Below, in pieces: positions 63,923 to 64,000 of a DNA stretch of 64,000 bases. The notes beneath the pieces are model-generated. The model was not told the DNA's origin. It searched no databases and saw only the letters and a program-made list of their open reading frames with translations. A program made the translations under genes and the position numbers. The stretch is from Flavobacterium celericrescens (lineage in GTDB: Bacteria; Bacteroidota; Bacteroidia; Flavobacteriales; Flavobacteriaceae): positions 124,001 through 188,000 of the forward strand of contig NZ_JAAJBV010000004.1 in assembly GCF_011392075.1 (NCBI RefSeq), read 5' to 3'. The number at the start of each line of letters is the position of its first letter. Position 1 is the stretch's first letter.

Positions 63923-64000
63923 TGAGAAAATTTTTGCCTTGGATAGTAGTAGGAGGTTTACTTTTGATAGTAGCATTTTGGTATGTGAATATTAAAAATG
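63923..64000 (+). CDS. LemA-like protein, N-terminal part (partial)
   Basis: The window ends 78 bases into this gene. The 26 visible residues, MRKFLPWIVVGGLLLIVAFW, then YVNIKN, form one membrane segment close to the N-terminus. This pattern, directly after an M23/MerR pair, fits LemA-family proteins in Flavobacterium. The rest cannot be checked from this window. Confidence 0.55.

Overview
The window is AT-rich chromosomal DNA from a member of the Flavobacteriaceae, most likely Flavobacterium or a close relative. The evidence is a type IX secretion/gliding block (gldK-gldL-gldM-gldN), a short RpoD without region 1.1, an exosortase of the XrtF type, GSCFA, HYC_CC_PP and DUF2490 proteins, and Bacteroidetes-type promoters with a TAnnTTTG box at many gene starts. 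No phage, insertion sequence or CRISPR array was seen. Genes are dense, and no gap between genes exceeds 300 bases.

Layout. 1-12.3 kb: the division and cell-wall (dcw) cluster on the plus strand, from the end of ftsI through murE, mraY, murD, ftsW, murG, murC, ftsQ, ftsA and ftsZ, closed by a terminator; murF and ddl are not in it. 12.4-14.4 kb: yqeY, tRNA-Arg(TCG), an M90 metallopeptidase and a CBS-pair protein. 14.5-23.1 kb: mostly minus strand, with rpe, rpoD, an HTH regulator facing a lipoprotein/outer-membrane pair, pnp, rpsO, a cation:proton antiporter and a GAF-domain reductase. 23.1-26.3 kb: xrtF and its partner, then an ATP-cone nuclease paired with a beta-CASP RNase. 26.4-36.8 kb: a metal-type HYC_CC_PP/TonB receptor/HMA set, then a DabA-DabB inorganic carbon set with a SulP transporter and a DUF2490 protein. 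36.9-44.2 kb: a minus-strand run miaB, sigma-54 activator, lptE, TPR protein, secG, then groES-groL. 44.4-52.9 kb: topA, an arginase-fold protein lacking metal ligands, and gldKLMN. 52.9-64 kb: FAD oxidoreductase, DUF983, ABC-F, GSCFA, small exported proteins, alaS, a tandem SRPBCC protein, an M23 peptidase, a MerR regulator and the start of a LemA-like gene.

How the genes work together. The dcw cluster makes and flips lipid II and builds the divisome. GldKLMN form the trans-envelope ring and motor of type IX secretion. DabAB with SulP probably supply bicarbonate. HYC_CC_PP, the TonB receptor and the HMA protein look like a metal uptake or handling set.

The most unusual signal is a pair of small single-gene cassettes, each enclosed by its own inverted repeat and sitting at an operon junction on the minus strand. 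One carries a four-helix-bundle (23S-IVS type) gene between groES and groL; the other carries a GxxExxY gene between miaB and the sigma-54 activator. Their repeat arms are built of 7-base or 9-base words. Similar short-word arrays occur at several other places in the window, including promoter and leader regions and one coding sequence.
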